Source: Rhodanobacteraceae bacterium (GTDB lineage Bacteria; Pseudomonadota; Gammaproteobacteria; Xanthomonadales; Rhodanobacteraceae). Taken from it: 64,000 nt of DNA. The notes under the pieces were generated by a model. It had not been told where the DNA came from and made no database searches. It worked only from the letters and a program-made list of their open reading frames with translations. The DNA lies in assembly GCA_030123585.1 (NCBI GenBank), contig CP126120.1:372001-436000 (forward strand), written 5' to 3'. Positions 28,346 to 36,325 of the stretch are shown one piece after another (positions within the stretch are counted from its first letter, which is position 1; each line of letters begins with the position of its first letter). The position numbers and the translations under genes are program-made.

Positions 28346-29674
28346 ATGACGAGCACTTTGCGCCCCATCGACATCTTGATCTCGGCGCATTGGATCGTGC
28401 CGGTCGAGCCGGACCGCGTGGTGCTGGAGAACTATGCTGCCGCTATCAAAGACGGCGCGATTGTTGCGGTGCTCCCGATTGCCGAGGCTGAAGCGGTTTA
28501 CGCGCCGCGCGAACACGTGTCGCTGCCGGAACATGCACTGATCCCCGGCCTCGTCAACGCGCACACCCACAACCCGATGACGCTGCTGCGCGGGTTGGCC
28601 GACGACCTGCCGCTGATGCAATGGCTGCAGGAACACATCTGGCCGGTCGAGGCCAAGGTGATCGGGCCGGACTTTGTGCGCGACGGCGTCGAACTGGCGA
28701 TTGCCGAGATGTTGCGCGGCGGCACCACCTGCTGCAACGAAAATTATTTCTTTCCCGATGCTCAGGCACAGGCGTACAAGGCGCATGGTTTCCGCGCGCA
28801 GGTTGGCCTGCCGATCATCGAATTTCCGAGCGCCTGGGCCCAAACGCGCGACGAGTATTTCGAGCGCGCGCTGGTGGTGCACGATGCGTGCCGCGGCGAT
28901 GCGCTGGTCGGCACCACGTTCGCGCCGCATGCGCCCTACACCGTGGCCGACGAATCGTTCGAACGCATCCGCATGTTGTCGGACCAGCTCGACCTGCCGG
29001 TGCACCTGCACCTGATGGAAACCGCGCGGGAGGTCGAGGACAGCAAGCGCGAATTCGGATTGCGTCCGCTGCAACGCCTGCAGAAACTGGGGCTCGTGAA
29101 CGACCGCCTGATCGCGGTGCACATGACGCAGGTGAGCGACGCCGAGATCGCCACCTGCGCCGAAGCCGGCGTGTCGGTGGTGCATTGCCCCGAATCCAAC
29201 CTGAAACTCGCGTCGGGATTTTGTCCGGCGGAAAAACTCCGTCGCGCCGCGGTGAACCTCGCGCTCGGCACCGATGGCTGCGCGTCCAACAACGATCTCG
29301 ACATGTTTGGCGAATTGCGCACCGCCGCGCTGCTGGCGAAGGGTATCGCCAACGACGCGGCCGCCTTCGACGACGCGTTCGCGTTGCGTGCCGCCACTTT
29401 GAATGGCGCGCGGGCGATCGGCCTCGGCGACCGGGTCGGGTCGATCGAACCCGGCAAGCGTGCCGACCTGGTTGCTGTGAAAATGAACGAGGTGGAGACC
29501 CAGCCGCTCTACAATGTGATTTCGCACCTCGCCTACGCCGTGTCGCGCCGTCAGGTCAGCGATGTGTGGATCGATGGCGCACGCAAACTCGTGGACGGCG
29601 CGCTGGTCGATTTCGACCTTGCCGGCGTGCTGGAGAAGACCCGTCGCTGGCGCGAGCGGATCGCTGTACTTTGA
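28346..29674 (+). CDS. mtaD: 5-methylthioadenosine/S-adenosylhomocysteine deaminase (TRZ/ATZ family)
   Basis: Cytoplasmic amidohydrolase of 442 residues. The metal site is complete: HTH in LVNAHTHNPM, then HLHLMETAREVED, the MTQVSD and CPESNLKLASG region, and the aspartate in ALGTDGCASNNDLDM. Proteins with this pattern deaminate methylthioadenosine or S-adenosylhomocysteine, or act on related N-ribosides. The gene precedes ubiG, a SAM-dependent methyltransferase whose by-product is S-adenosylhomocysteine, so a role in methyl-cycle clean-up fits. The specific substrate is assigned by family resemblance only. Confidence 0.82.
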   Translation: MTSTLRPIDILISAHWIVPVEPDRVVLENYAAAIKDGAIVAVLPIAEAEAVYAPREHVSLPEHALIPGLVNAHTHNPMTLLRGLADDLPLMQWLQEHIWPVEAKVIGPDFVRDGVELAIAEMLRGGTTCCNENYFFPDAQAQAYKAHGFRAQVGLPIIEFPSAWAQTRDEYFERALVVHDACRGDALVGTTFAPHAPYTVADESFERIRMLSDQLDLPVHLHLMETAREVEDSKREFGLRPLQRLQKLGLVNDRLIAVHMTQVSDAEIATCAEAGVSVVHCPESNLKLASGFCPAEKLRRAAVNLALGTDGCASNNDLDMFGELRTAALLAKGIANDAAAFDDAFALRAATLNGARAIGLGDRVGSIEPGKRADLVAVKMNEVETQPLYNVISHLAYAVSRRQVSDVWIDGARKLVDGALVDFDLAGVLEKTRRWRERIAVL

Positions 29675-29719
29675 CCCGTGCTGGAAGTGGACAGATCAGA
29701 AGCCGTTGAGCGCGGGTCA

Positions 29720-29778
29720 ACGCGGATGCACGCGGATCCAATGTTTGCGTCCTTGTTCTTATCCGCGTCCATCCGCGT
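29720..29778. repeat. GCGGAT-type inverted repeat between mtaD and ubiG
   Basis: Two 18-base arms (29720-29737 and 29761-29778) are reverse complements with a single mismatch; each holds two copies of the ACGCGGAT octamer. The loop is 23 bases. It shares its core with the element at 23241-23286 and lies 17 bp before ubiG. Confidence 0.7.
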
Positions 29779-29795
29779 CAGAATGCTTTTCGAAA

Positions 29796-30548
29796 ATGGG
29801 CTTGGGACAGATCGAAGTGAGTGAAGCTGGACACAACGTTGATCCCGAAGAACTGGCGCGCTTCGGCAAGCTGGCGCATCGCTGGTGGGACCCCGACGGC
29901 GAGTCGCGCCCGCTGCACGACCTGAATCCGGTGCGGCTGGCGTTCGTGGCCGAGCGCGTGGTCTTGCGCGGCGCGCGGGTGGCGGACGTGGGTTGTGGCG
30001 GTGGTTTGCTGAGCGAGGCACTGGCAAAGGCCGGGGCGAATGTCACTGCGATCGACCTTGCGCCGGAAGTCATCGAGGTGGCGAAGCTGCACCTGCACGA
30101 AACCAATGCGTCGCTGCCGCAGCCGCTGTCGATCGACTACCGCCTGTGCTCGTCGCGCGAACTCGCGGCGTCCGAATCCGCCGCGTTCGACGCGGTGTGC
30201 TGCATGGAACTGATCGAGCACGTGCCCGATCCGGCGGCGCTGGTCGCGGACCTGGCCGCGCTGCTGAAACCCGGGGGCAAGCTGTTCCTGTCCACGCTCA
30301 ACCGCACCCCGGACAGTTTCGCCGCCGCGATCATCGGCGCCGAATACGTCGCGCGCCTGCTGCCGCGCGGCACCCACGACTACCGCCAGTTCATCAAGCC
30401 TTCCGAGCTGGCCGCGCTGTTGCGCAAGGCCGGGTTGGCGCTCGACGAAATATCCGGAATCGCCTACAACCCATTGAACCGAAAAGCATGGCTGACACGA
30501 CATACGGCGGTGAATTATCTGGTGGCCGCCGGCAAGCCCGCCGCATGA
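29796..30548 (+). CDS. ubiG: Ubiquinone biosynthesis O-methyltransferase UbiG
   Basis: SAM-dependent methyltransferase of 250 residues that performs both O-methylations of ubiquinone synthesis. The family N-terminal region FGKLAHRWWDPDGESRPLH is followed by motif I ADVGCGGGLLSE, then CMELIEHVPDP, LFLSTLNRT and GTHDYRQFIKPSEL. The ATG chosen at 29796 adds a few residues before the conserved part; a GTG 21 bases later is possible. Its stop overlaps gph by four bases, starting a chain of four overlapping genes. Confidence 0.94.
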   Translation: MGLGQIEVSEAGHNVDPEELARFGKLAHRWWDPDGESRPLHDLNPVRLAFVAERVVLRGARVADVGCGGGLLSEALAKAGANVTAIDLAPEVIEVAKLHLHETNASLPQPLSIDYRLCSSRELAASESAAFDAVCCMELIEHVPDPAALVADLAALLKPGGKLFLSTLNRTPDSFAAAIIGAEYVARLLPRGTHDYRQFIKPSELAALLRKAGLALDEISGIAYNPLNRKAWLTRHTAVNYLVAAGKPAA

Positions 30549-31210
30549 AGCCGCTGCCGCAACCGCTCGCCGCGGTGTTTTTCGATCTCGATGGCACCCT
30601 CGCGGATTCGGCGCGCGACATCCATGACGCGCTGGCGACGCTGTGCGGCGAGCACGGCATTGCCGTGCCCGCGTTCGAGCATGTGCGCGAGATCGTCTCG
30701 CGCGGCGCGCGTGCGATCCTGCGCTCGGCCGTCGGCAACGACGAAGCGGCGGTGGAAGCCCTGTTGCCGCGCCTGCTTGAACTCTACGCCGCGACCGGCA
30801 TGGCGCATACGCATGTCTTTCCGGGCGTCGATGCCCTGGTGCGGAAACTCGAAGCGCATGGGGTGCGCTGGGGCGTGGTCAGCAACAAGAACGCCGCGCT
30901 GGTGGGGCTGGTGATGGAGAAGCTGGGTTACGCGTCGCGCGCGGCGGCGATGGTCGGCGGCGACACCCTGCCGCAACGCAAGCCCGATCCGGCGCCGTTG
31001 CTGCACGCCTGCCGGCTGGCGGGCGTCGAGCCGGCGCGCTGCGCGTACGTGGGCGATGATCCGCGCGACATCGTGGCCGGCCGCGCGGCCGGCATGTACA
31101 CCGTCGCGGCCGCGTGGGGTTATCTCGACGGCGCCGATCCCGCGGGCTGGCAGCCGGACGCCATCGCCGACGCCGCCGAGGACATTTCGGCCTGGCTCGA
31201 TCATGCATGA
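30545..31210 (+). CDS. gph: HAD-family phosphoglycolate phosphatase
   Basis: Haloacid-dehalogenase phosphatase of 221 residues. The nucleophile motif FFDLDGTLADS, motif II VVSNKN, lysine in RKPDPAPL and the acidic YVGDDPRDIVAGRAAGM are all present. Family members hydrolyse 2-phosphoglycolate formed in DNA repair, though this group also includes MupP-like sugar-phosphate phosphatases. In Pseudomonas, a similar enzyme next to ubiG is MupP, of muramic-acid recycling, which is a real alternative here. It is coupled to ubiG and to the next gene by four-base overlaps. Confidence 0.85.
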   Translation: MKPLPQPLAAVFFDLDGTLADSARDIHDALATLCGEHGIAVPAFEHVREIVSRGARAILRSAVGNDEAAVEALLPRLLELYAATGMAHTHVFPGVDALVRKLEAHGVRWGVVSNKNAALVGLVMEKLGYASRAAAMVGGDTLPQRKPDPAPLLHACRLAGVEPARCAYVGDDPRDIVAGRAAGMYTVAAAWGYLDGADPAGWQPDAIADAAEDISAWLDHA

Positions 31211-32049
31211 GCGATGACGCGCTCGCGAGCTACCTGAGTCATTGGCGCGAGGCAGATCCGCAGCGCGCGACGGCGTGGCTGTTCCTGCGCCGCGACGAGC
31301 GGCTGCGATTCGGCGCGCTCGCGGCGCTGCAGGACGAATGGTTGAAAGCGGTGCGCGACGCGCGCGAACCGCAGGTCGCGGCGGCCAAGCTCGGCTGGTG
31401 GCGCGAGGAAGCGCAACGCGCGGTGCAGGGCGAGGCGCGTCATCCGCTGACGCAATCGCTGTTCGCGGATGCGCGCGCGCGCGCGGTGCCCGCCGCGTGC
31501 TGGACGGCCGCGGTGGATGCTTCGCTGCTGGCGCTGGCCGCGCCGCCGCCGGCGGATTTCGCGGCCCAGCTCGCGGCTGCCAAGCCGCTGGCCGCGGCGT
31601 TTGCGGAACTGGAAACCCGGGTCTGGTTCGGCGAACAGGCAGACGGCACGCGCGCGACAGCGGTGATCGCCGTCGCGCAACTCGCGGCGAGTCTGCGTGC
31701 GTCCGGAGCCGAGAACGCCCGTGCGCCGTTGCCCATGAATCTGCTGGCCCGGCACGGGCTCACCGTCGACGATCTGGTGCGCGACGGCCCGGCGCGGCGG
31801 GCGGCGGTGCGCGACCACGCGGCGGACCTCGGGCGCGAGTTGGCACGCGCCGCTACAATGCCGGGTCAGTTGAGCCTGTTTCGCGTAGTCGGCCTGCAAC
31901 ACGATCTGCATTCGCTGCAACGGGCCGCGCGTGCCGACGATCCGCTCGCGGCGTTGCGGACACCGGCACGCGGCTTCCGCAACCTGTTGAAGACTTGGCA
32001 GTCCGCCCGCATCTGGCGTGGGTACCGATTCCCCGAAGCCACAGCATGA
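31207..32049 (+). CDS. Squalene/phytoene synthase-like protein
   Basis: Protein of 280 residues with the all-helical isoprenoid synthase outline: WLFLRRDERLRFGALAAL near the N-terminus and the conserved WWREEAQRA, then PMNLLARHGL and DHAADLGRELA. The two aspartate-rich substrate motifs of true squalene and phytoene synthases are not evident. It resembles the divergent group related to the mitochondrial assembly factor NDUFAF6 more than a carotenoid enzyme. No other carotenoid or hopanoid genes are nearby. It is coupled by four-base overlaps to gph and folE2. Function is unknown. Confidence 0.75.
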   Translation: MSDDALASYLSHWREADPQRATAWLFLRRDERLRFGALAALQDEWLKAVRDAREPQVAAAKLGWWREEAQRAVQGEARHPLTQSLFADARARAVPAACWTAAVDASLLALAAPPPADFAAQLAAAKPLAAAFAELETRVWFGEQADGTRATAVIAVAQLAASLRASGAENARAPLPMNLLARHGLTVDDLVRDGPARRAAVRDHAADLGRELARAATMPGQLSLFRVVGLQHDLHSLQRAARADDPLAALRTPARGFRNLLKTWQSARIWRGYRFPEATA

Positions 32050-32969
32050 CCAGCGCTACCGACAGCTTGCCCGATCGTTTGCCCGACGTCGCCGGCGCCG
32101 CCGAAGCGGCCACGGGCGGCGCGCTGGACTGGGTCGGCATGGACGGCATCGACTTGCCGGTGCGTTACGCGGGTGCGGACGGCGAGGTGCTGACCGCGCC
32201 GGCGTGCGTCGACGTGGCGGTGGACCTCACGGATGCGCGCGCGCGCGGCATCCACATGTCGCGCCTGTACGTGTTGCTGGAACAGGCGTTGGCCGCGCAG
32301 GCGCTGACGCCGTCGGCGCTGTGCAGCCTGCTGCATGCACTGCTGGATTCGCATGCCGGGCTTTCGTCGCGCGTGCGCGTGCGCGTCGAATATCGACACC
32401 TGCTGAAACGGCCCGCGCTGGTGAGCGCCAACGCGGGCTGGAAATCCTACCCGGTGACGATCGAGGCCGGTCTGGTCGACGGCCGTTTCACCTTGCTGCT
32501 TGCGTGCGAGGTGCAGTATTCCTCGACCTGTCCCGCTTCGCTGGCGTTGTCGCGGCAGGCCAACCAGCAGCGCTTCGATGAGGATTTCGCGGGTGCCGTG
32601 CCGTCGCAGCATGCGGTGCGCGAGTGGCTGGGTGGACGCGGCGTCGCCGCGACACCGCATGCGCAGCGCAGCACCGCGCATGTGCGGGTCAAGCTGGCAC
32701 AGGGGTTCGACCTGCCGGTGGTGGACTTGATCGACGCGATCGAGGCGGCGCTGGCGACGCCAGTGCAGACCGCGGTCAAGCGCGAAGACGAGCAGGCTTT
32801 CGCGGTGCTGAACGCCGAGAACCCGATGTTCTGCGAAGACGCCGCGCGCCGCATCCGCGCTGCCCTCGACACCGATCCGCGCATCGCCGGCTACCACATC
32901 CGCGCCGCGCACCACGAAAGCCTGCATCCGCACGACGCGGTCGCTGAAGTTGCGAAGAACTTCGGCTGA
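32046..32969 (+). CDS. folE2: GTP cyclohydrolase I type 2 (FolE2)
   Basis: Converts GTP to 7,8-dihydroneopterin triphosphate, the first step to folate (and queuosine). The 307-residue protein belongs to the GCYH-IB family, unrelated in size to FolE. LPVRYAGADGE opens the tunnel fold; the active-site cysteine is C162 in YSSTCPASLALSRQ, and a conserved ENPMFCEDAARR lies near the C-terminus. GCYH-IB works with several divalent metals and often supports folate synthesis under zinc shortage. It ends 10 bp from the convergent pyrC stop. Confidence 0.93.
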   Translation: MTSATDSLPDRLPDVAGAAEAATGGALDWVGMDGIDLPVRYAGADGEVLTAPACVDVAVDLTDARARGIHMSRLYVLLEQALAAQALTPSALCSLLHALLDSHAGLSSRVRVRVEYRHLLKRPALVSANAGWKSYPVTIEAGLVDGRFTLLLACEVQYSSTCPASLALSRQANQQRFDEDFAGAVPSQHAVREWLGGRGVAATPHAQRSTAHVRVKLAQGFDLPVVDLIDAIEAALATPVQTAVKREDEQAFAVLNAENPMFCEDAARRIRAALDTDPRIAGYHIRAAHHESLHPHDAVAEVAKNFG

Positions 32970-32979
32970 TCACGCAGCG

Positions 32980-34314
32980 TCAGCGGTCGAACGTCAATCG
33001 CATGCCTGGTTGCGCATCGAGCAACTTCCCGGAGCGTGCAACCAGATTCCCGTTGACGAAGGTCGCGGCGATGCTGGTGCGGAAGGTGTCGCCCTCGAAC
33101 GGCGACCAGCCGCATTTCGACAGCACCTGATCCTTGCGCACGGTCTGTGGTTTGTTCGGGTCGACCAGGGTCAGGTCGGCGAAACAGTCTTCGCGGAGAT
33201 AGCCGCGATCGACGATGCGGAACAGCGTCGCCGGTGCGTGTGAAGTCGTTTCGACCAGCCGCTCCAGCGTGAGCTTGCCGTCGAATACATGCTCCAACGC
33301 GGACTGCAGCGCGAACTGGACCAACGGGATGCCGGACGGGCAACGCGTGTACGGGTTCGCCTTCTCCGATTCCAGGTGCGGCGCATGGTCGGTGGCAAGG
33401 ATGTCGAGGCGTCCGTCAACCAGTCCGTCGAGCAACGCGCTGCGATCCGACGCCGCCTTGATCGCCGGATTGCACTTGATCTTGCCGCCCAGCGTCGCGT
33501 AGTCGGCGTCGGTGTAGCGCAGGAAGTGCACGCAGGTTTCGGCGGTGATCCGCTTGTCCGCGATCGGGCCGGATTCGAACAGCGCCAGTTCGTCGGCGGT
33601 GGAGACGTGCAGCACGTGCAGGCGGGTGCCGTGGCGGCGTGCGGTTTCGACGGCCCACTTGGTGGATTCGAAGCAGGCCTCGCGCGAGCGGATTTCCGGA
33701 TGCAGGCGCATCGGAATGGCATCGCCGTATTTCGCCTTGGCGGCATCGAGGTTGGCATGGATGATGTGGCTGTCCTCGCAGTGCACCACCACCGTCAGCG
33801 GTGAGTCGCGGAACACGCCTTCGAGTGCCGCGGGATCGCTGACGCACAGATTGCCGGTCGATTCACACAGGAACACCTTGACCCCCGGCACCGTGCGCGG
33901 ATCGAGCGCGCGGATCGCGTCGAGGTTGTCATTGCCGGCGCCGAAGTAGAACGCGTAATTCGCGAGCGAAGTGCGCGCTGCGATCGCGTATTTGTCTTCC
34001 AGCAGTGCGTGCGTCAGCGTCGCCGGTTTGGTGTTCGGCATGTCGATGAAGCTGGTGACGCCGCCCGCGACCGCCGCGCGCGATTCCGAGGCGATGTCGG
34101 CCTTGGCGGTGTAGCCCGGTTCACGGAAGTGCACGTGGTCGTCGATCATGCCGGGCAGCAGCCACAGGCCGGATGCATCGAAGACTTGCTCGCCCGCGCG
34201 CGCCGAGAAATCGTCGCCGATTTGTTCGATGCGTTCGCCGCGGATGCGCAGGTCCGCGTGGAAGCGCCGGCCTTCGTTGACGAGTTCGGCGTGCTTGATC
34301 AGCCAATCGGCCAT
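32980..34314 (-). CDS. pyrC: Dihydroorotase, class I
   Basis: Zinc amidohydrolase of 444 residues that closes carbamoyl aspartate to dihydroorotate in pyrimidine synthesis. The metal motif DDHVHFREPGYTAKADI, the carboxylated-lysine region GVKVFL, later CEDSHIIHAN, LHVLHVSTADE and ILATDHAPH are complete. HFREPG is characteristic of dihydroorotases and separates it from hydantoinases, although allantoinase-like family members share it. It follows yidD on the same strand after 51 bp. Confidence 0.9.
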   Translation of the reverse strand: MADWLIKHAELVNEGRRFHADLRIRGERIEQIGDDFSARAGEQVFDASGLWLLPGMIDDHVHFREPGYTAKADIASESRAAVAGGVTSFIDMPNTKPATLTHALLEDKYAIAARTSLANYAFYFGAGNDNLDAIRALDPRTVPGVKVFLCESTGNLCVSDPAALEGVFRDSPLTVVVHCEDSHIIHANLDAAKAKYGDAIPMRLHPEIRSREACFESTKWAVETARRHGTRLHVLHVSTADELALFESGPIADKRITAETCVHFLRYTDADYATLGGKIKCNPAIKAASDRSALLDGLVDGRLDILATDHAPHLESEKANPYTRCPSGIPLVQFALQSALEHVFDGKLTLERLVETTSHAPATLFRIVDRGYLREDCFADLTLVDPNKPQTVRKDQVLSKCGWSPFEGDTFRTSIAATFVNGNLVARSGKLLDAQPGMRLTFDR

Positions 34315-34365
34315 GCGGGGTTCCTTGGGCTACGTGCGGGCGGGGCGATCACGGATCACGACAGT

Positions 34366-34620
34366 TTATTCGACCCCGTCGCCGTGCCGGCATCTCCGCA
34401 GCGTGAAATGATCCGGGACCGGATCCGGGCCGCCTTCGCACAGCGGCTGGCAGCGCAGGATACGCCATGCCGCAAGCAGGCCGCCGCGCCACGGTCCGAA
34501 ACGCGCGATCGCGATGCGTGCGTAGGTCGAACAGCTCGGGTAGAAGCGGCAGCGTGCGCCGAGCAGGGGACTCAACAGGCGCTTGTACGCGGCGATCAGG
34601 AACAACAGCAGGCGTGTCAC
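34366..34620 (-). CDS. yidD: Membrane protein insertion efficiency factor YidD
   Basis: Small membrane-associated protein of 84 residues that helps YidC insert inner-membrane proteins. The signature [18 protein letters not shown], the following hydrophobic [20 protein letters not shown] and the short C-terminal tail are typical. The GTG at 34620 gives the usual [17 protein letters not shown] start; an ATG 69 bases upstream is also in frame but adds atypical sequence. The gene normally sits between rnpA and yidC near the origin; here it precedes pyrC instead. Confidence 0.9.
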   Translation of the reverse strand: MTRLLLFLIAAYKRLLSPLLGARCRFYPSCSTYARIAIARFGPWRGGLLAAWRILRCQPLCEGGPDPVPDHFTLRRCRHGDGVE

Positions 34621-34675
34621 GGCGGATGCCGTCCCGATGTGATGAACAGGGCGCGGCCGCGCGTTTTGAAATTGG

Positions 34676-34704
34676 TTGCCCGGCCGCATGGACTACGCTA
34701 TAAC
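34676..34704 (+). promoter_or_regulatory. Probable sigma-70 promoter of dksA
   Basis: TTGCCC (34676-34681) and TATAAC (34699-34704) are separated by 17 bp and lie 38 bp before the dksA ATG, giving a leader of about 30 bases. It overlaps the region upstream of the divergent yidD. Confidence 0.5.
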
Positions 34705-34741
34705 ACGCGGTCGCATCTCCACAACCTCGGGTGCACAGGAC

Positions 34742-35659
34742 ATGGCAAAACCGAAGCGCAGCGCCGCCAAGCAAGGTGGCAAGAAGGCGAAGCCGGCTGC
34801 CAAGCCGGCCAAGGCCAGGCCCGCCAGGAAAACCGCCGCGAAGCCGGCGCGCAAGGCGGCCGCGAAAACCGCGCGCAAGGCGCCGGCCAAAGCCGTGCGC
34901 AAGCCTGTCAAGGCGGCCAAGACCGGCACCAGGGGTACGGCCAAGACCGCGAAAAAACAAACGATCAGGAAAGTTGGCAAGACTCCCCCCGTGAAGAAAT
35001 CCGCACCCAAGACAACGAAGAAGGCCGCTGCCGCGACCCGCAAGCCCGACGCCAAACCCGCGCCGGCATCCCATGCTCCTTCTGCTCCGGCAACCCAGGC
35101 TGGACACGGCGCTCCGCATCCGCCGCCTTCGCGCAAGCCTGCGCATGTGCGGCCGGCCGGCGGCGTGGCGGCGCGCCTCAGCACCGTGACCGCCGACGAG
35201 CAGACCATCACCCGCGAGGACGGCCGCTATGCGCTGCCGGCCAGCGTCAACGTCGAGTTGCCCAAGGGCTACAAGCCTTCCCCCCAAGAGGAATACATGA
35301 ACCCGAAGCATCTGGCGTATTTCCGCCAGAAGCTGAAGGACTGGCGCGACCAGTTGGTCGAGGAATCGCGGCAGACCATGGAAAACCTGCGCGAGGAAGT
35401 GCGCGACGTGGGCGACGACGCCGAGCGTGCGACCCGCGAAACCGAGAACTCGCTGGAACTGCGCACCCGCGACCGCTACCGCAAGCTGATTTCCAAGATC
35501 GAGAAGGCCTTGCGCAAGATCGAGGAAGGCCGCTACGGCTACTGCGAGGAAACCGACGAGGAAATCGGCCTGGAACGGCTCGAAGCGCGCCCGATCGCAA
35601 CCTTGTCGCTGGATGCGCAGGAGCGCCGCGAGCATCTGCAGAAGCAGATGGGCGATTGA
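34742..35659 (+). CDS. dksA: RNA polymerase-binding DksA with long Lys/Ala-rich N-terminal tail
   Basis: Transcription factor that enters the RNA polymerase secondary channel and acts with ppGpp. The C-terminal part from about residue 180 is DksA: coiled coil (NPKHLAYFRQKLKDWRDQL, acidic tip DVGDDAERA) and the globular domain. Of the four zinc cysteines of E. coli DksA only C268 remains; the others are T271, S289 and A292, as in zinc-independent DksA2-type proteins. The first 145 or so residues are a repetitive Lys/Ala/Pro region (KPAAKPAKARPARKTAAK) resembling bacterial histone H1-like proteins, giving 305 residues instead of about 150. Such tails occur in Xanthomonadales DksA by recollection of the family. 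Confidence 0.92.
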   Translation: MAKPKRSAAKQGGKKAKPAAKPAKARPARKTAAKPARKAAAKTARKAPAKAVRKPVKAAKTGTRGTAKTAKKQTIRKVGKTPPVKKSAPKTTKKAAAATRKPDAKPAPASHAPSAPATQAGHGAPHPPPSRKPAHVRPAGGVAARLSTVTADEQTITREDGRYALPASVNVELPKGYKPSPQEEYMNPKHLAYFRQKLKDWRDQLVEESRQTMENLREEVRDVGDDAERATRETENSLELRTRDRYRKLISKIEKALRKIEEGRYGYCEETDEEIGLERLEARPIATLSLDAQERREHLQKQMGD

Positions 35660-35771
35660 CCAGGCCGCTCTTCAAGCCACGAAGCGGTGGGCGCGTGCCC
35701 ACCGCCGGCGCCGTCCATGGCGTTCGGATCGACATCGCCGCTTCCTGCGCAATGCACCTCTGATTTTTGCT

Positions 35772-35821
35772 CGTCATTCCGGGACCGCCCGCAGCTCTTT
35801 GCGGCGGAACCCGGAATCCAG
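35772..35821 (+). repeat. Dispersed 50-bp palindromic repeat, copy 1
   Basis: Starts CGTCATTCCGGG and ends CCCGGAATCCAG; the ATTCCGGG and CCCGGAAT arms pair perfectly around an inner GC-rich hairpin. A second copy in the opposite orientation lies at 58459-58507. The rest of the 35660-35896 gap between dksA and the convergent sufE shows no gene or T-run terminator. Confidence 0.7.
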
Positions 35822-35896
35822 TGCCTTTGCGTTTTGACGAGTTACATCGATGTCGCCGGATGGCCCCCCGCCATCCGTGGCGCTCGCCAGCCGCCT

Positions 35897-36325
35897 TCAG
35901 GATTGCGCCAGGGCACGCTCGGCGTGCGCCTTGATGGTCTTCACCATCGAGGCGAGGCCGTTGGAGCGGGTGGGCGACAGGTGCTTGCCGAGTCCGATCG
36001 CGTTGATGAACGACGGGTCGGTGTCCAGGATCTCGCGTGCACTGCGCCCCGAATACACGCGCAGCAGCAACGCGACCAGGCCCGACACGATCGCGGAGTC
36101 GCTGGCGGCGCGCATGTCGAGCTTGCCGGCATCGCCCGACACCACGATCCACACCTGTGATTGGCACCCGTCGACCTTGTTGGCGGCGGTCATCTCGGAA
36201 TCGGCCAGCGGCGGCAGCTTGCGGCCGAGGTCGATCAGGTACTGGTAGCGCCCGGTCCAGTCGTCGAAGAAATCGAATTCCTCGATGATGTCCTGCTGCG
36301 CATTCCGGGTATCGGGAGCGTTCAT
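35897..36325 (-). CDS. sufE: SufE family Fe-S cluster assembly sulfur acceptor
   Basis: Protein of 142 residues that takes persulfide sulfur from a cysteine desulfurase (SufS or CsdA) for iron-sulfur cluster assembly. The fold starts with IIEEFDFFDDWTGRYQYLIDLG, and the acceptor cysteine is C54 in NKVDGCQSQVW. No suf operon lies nearby, so it could equally be CsdE; the family is certain, the partner is not. The start overlaps the cysS stop by one base (TGATG), so the two genes are translationally coupled. Confidence 0.88.
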   Translation of the reverse strand: MNAPDTRNAQQDIIEEFDFFDDWTGRYQYLIDLGRKLPPLADSEMTAANKVDGCQSQVWIVVSGDAGKLDMRAASDSAIVSGLVALLLRVYSGRSAREILDTDPSFINAIGLGKHLSPTRSNGLASMVKTIKAHAERALAQS

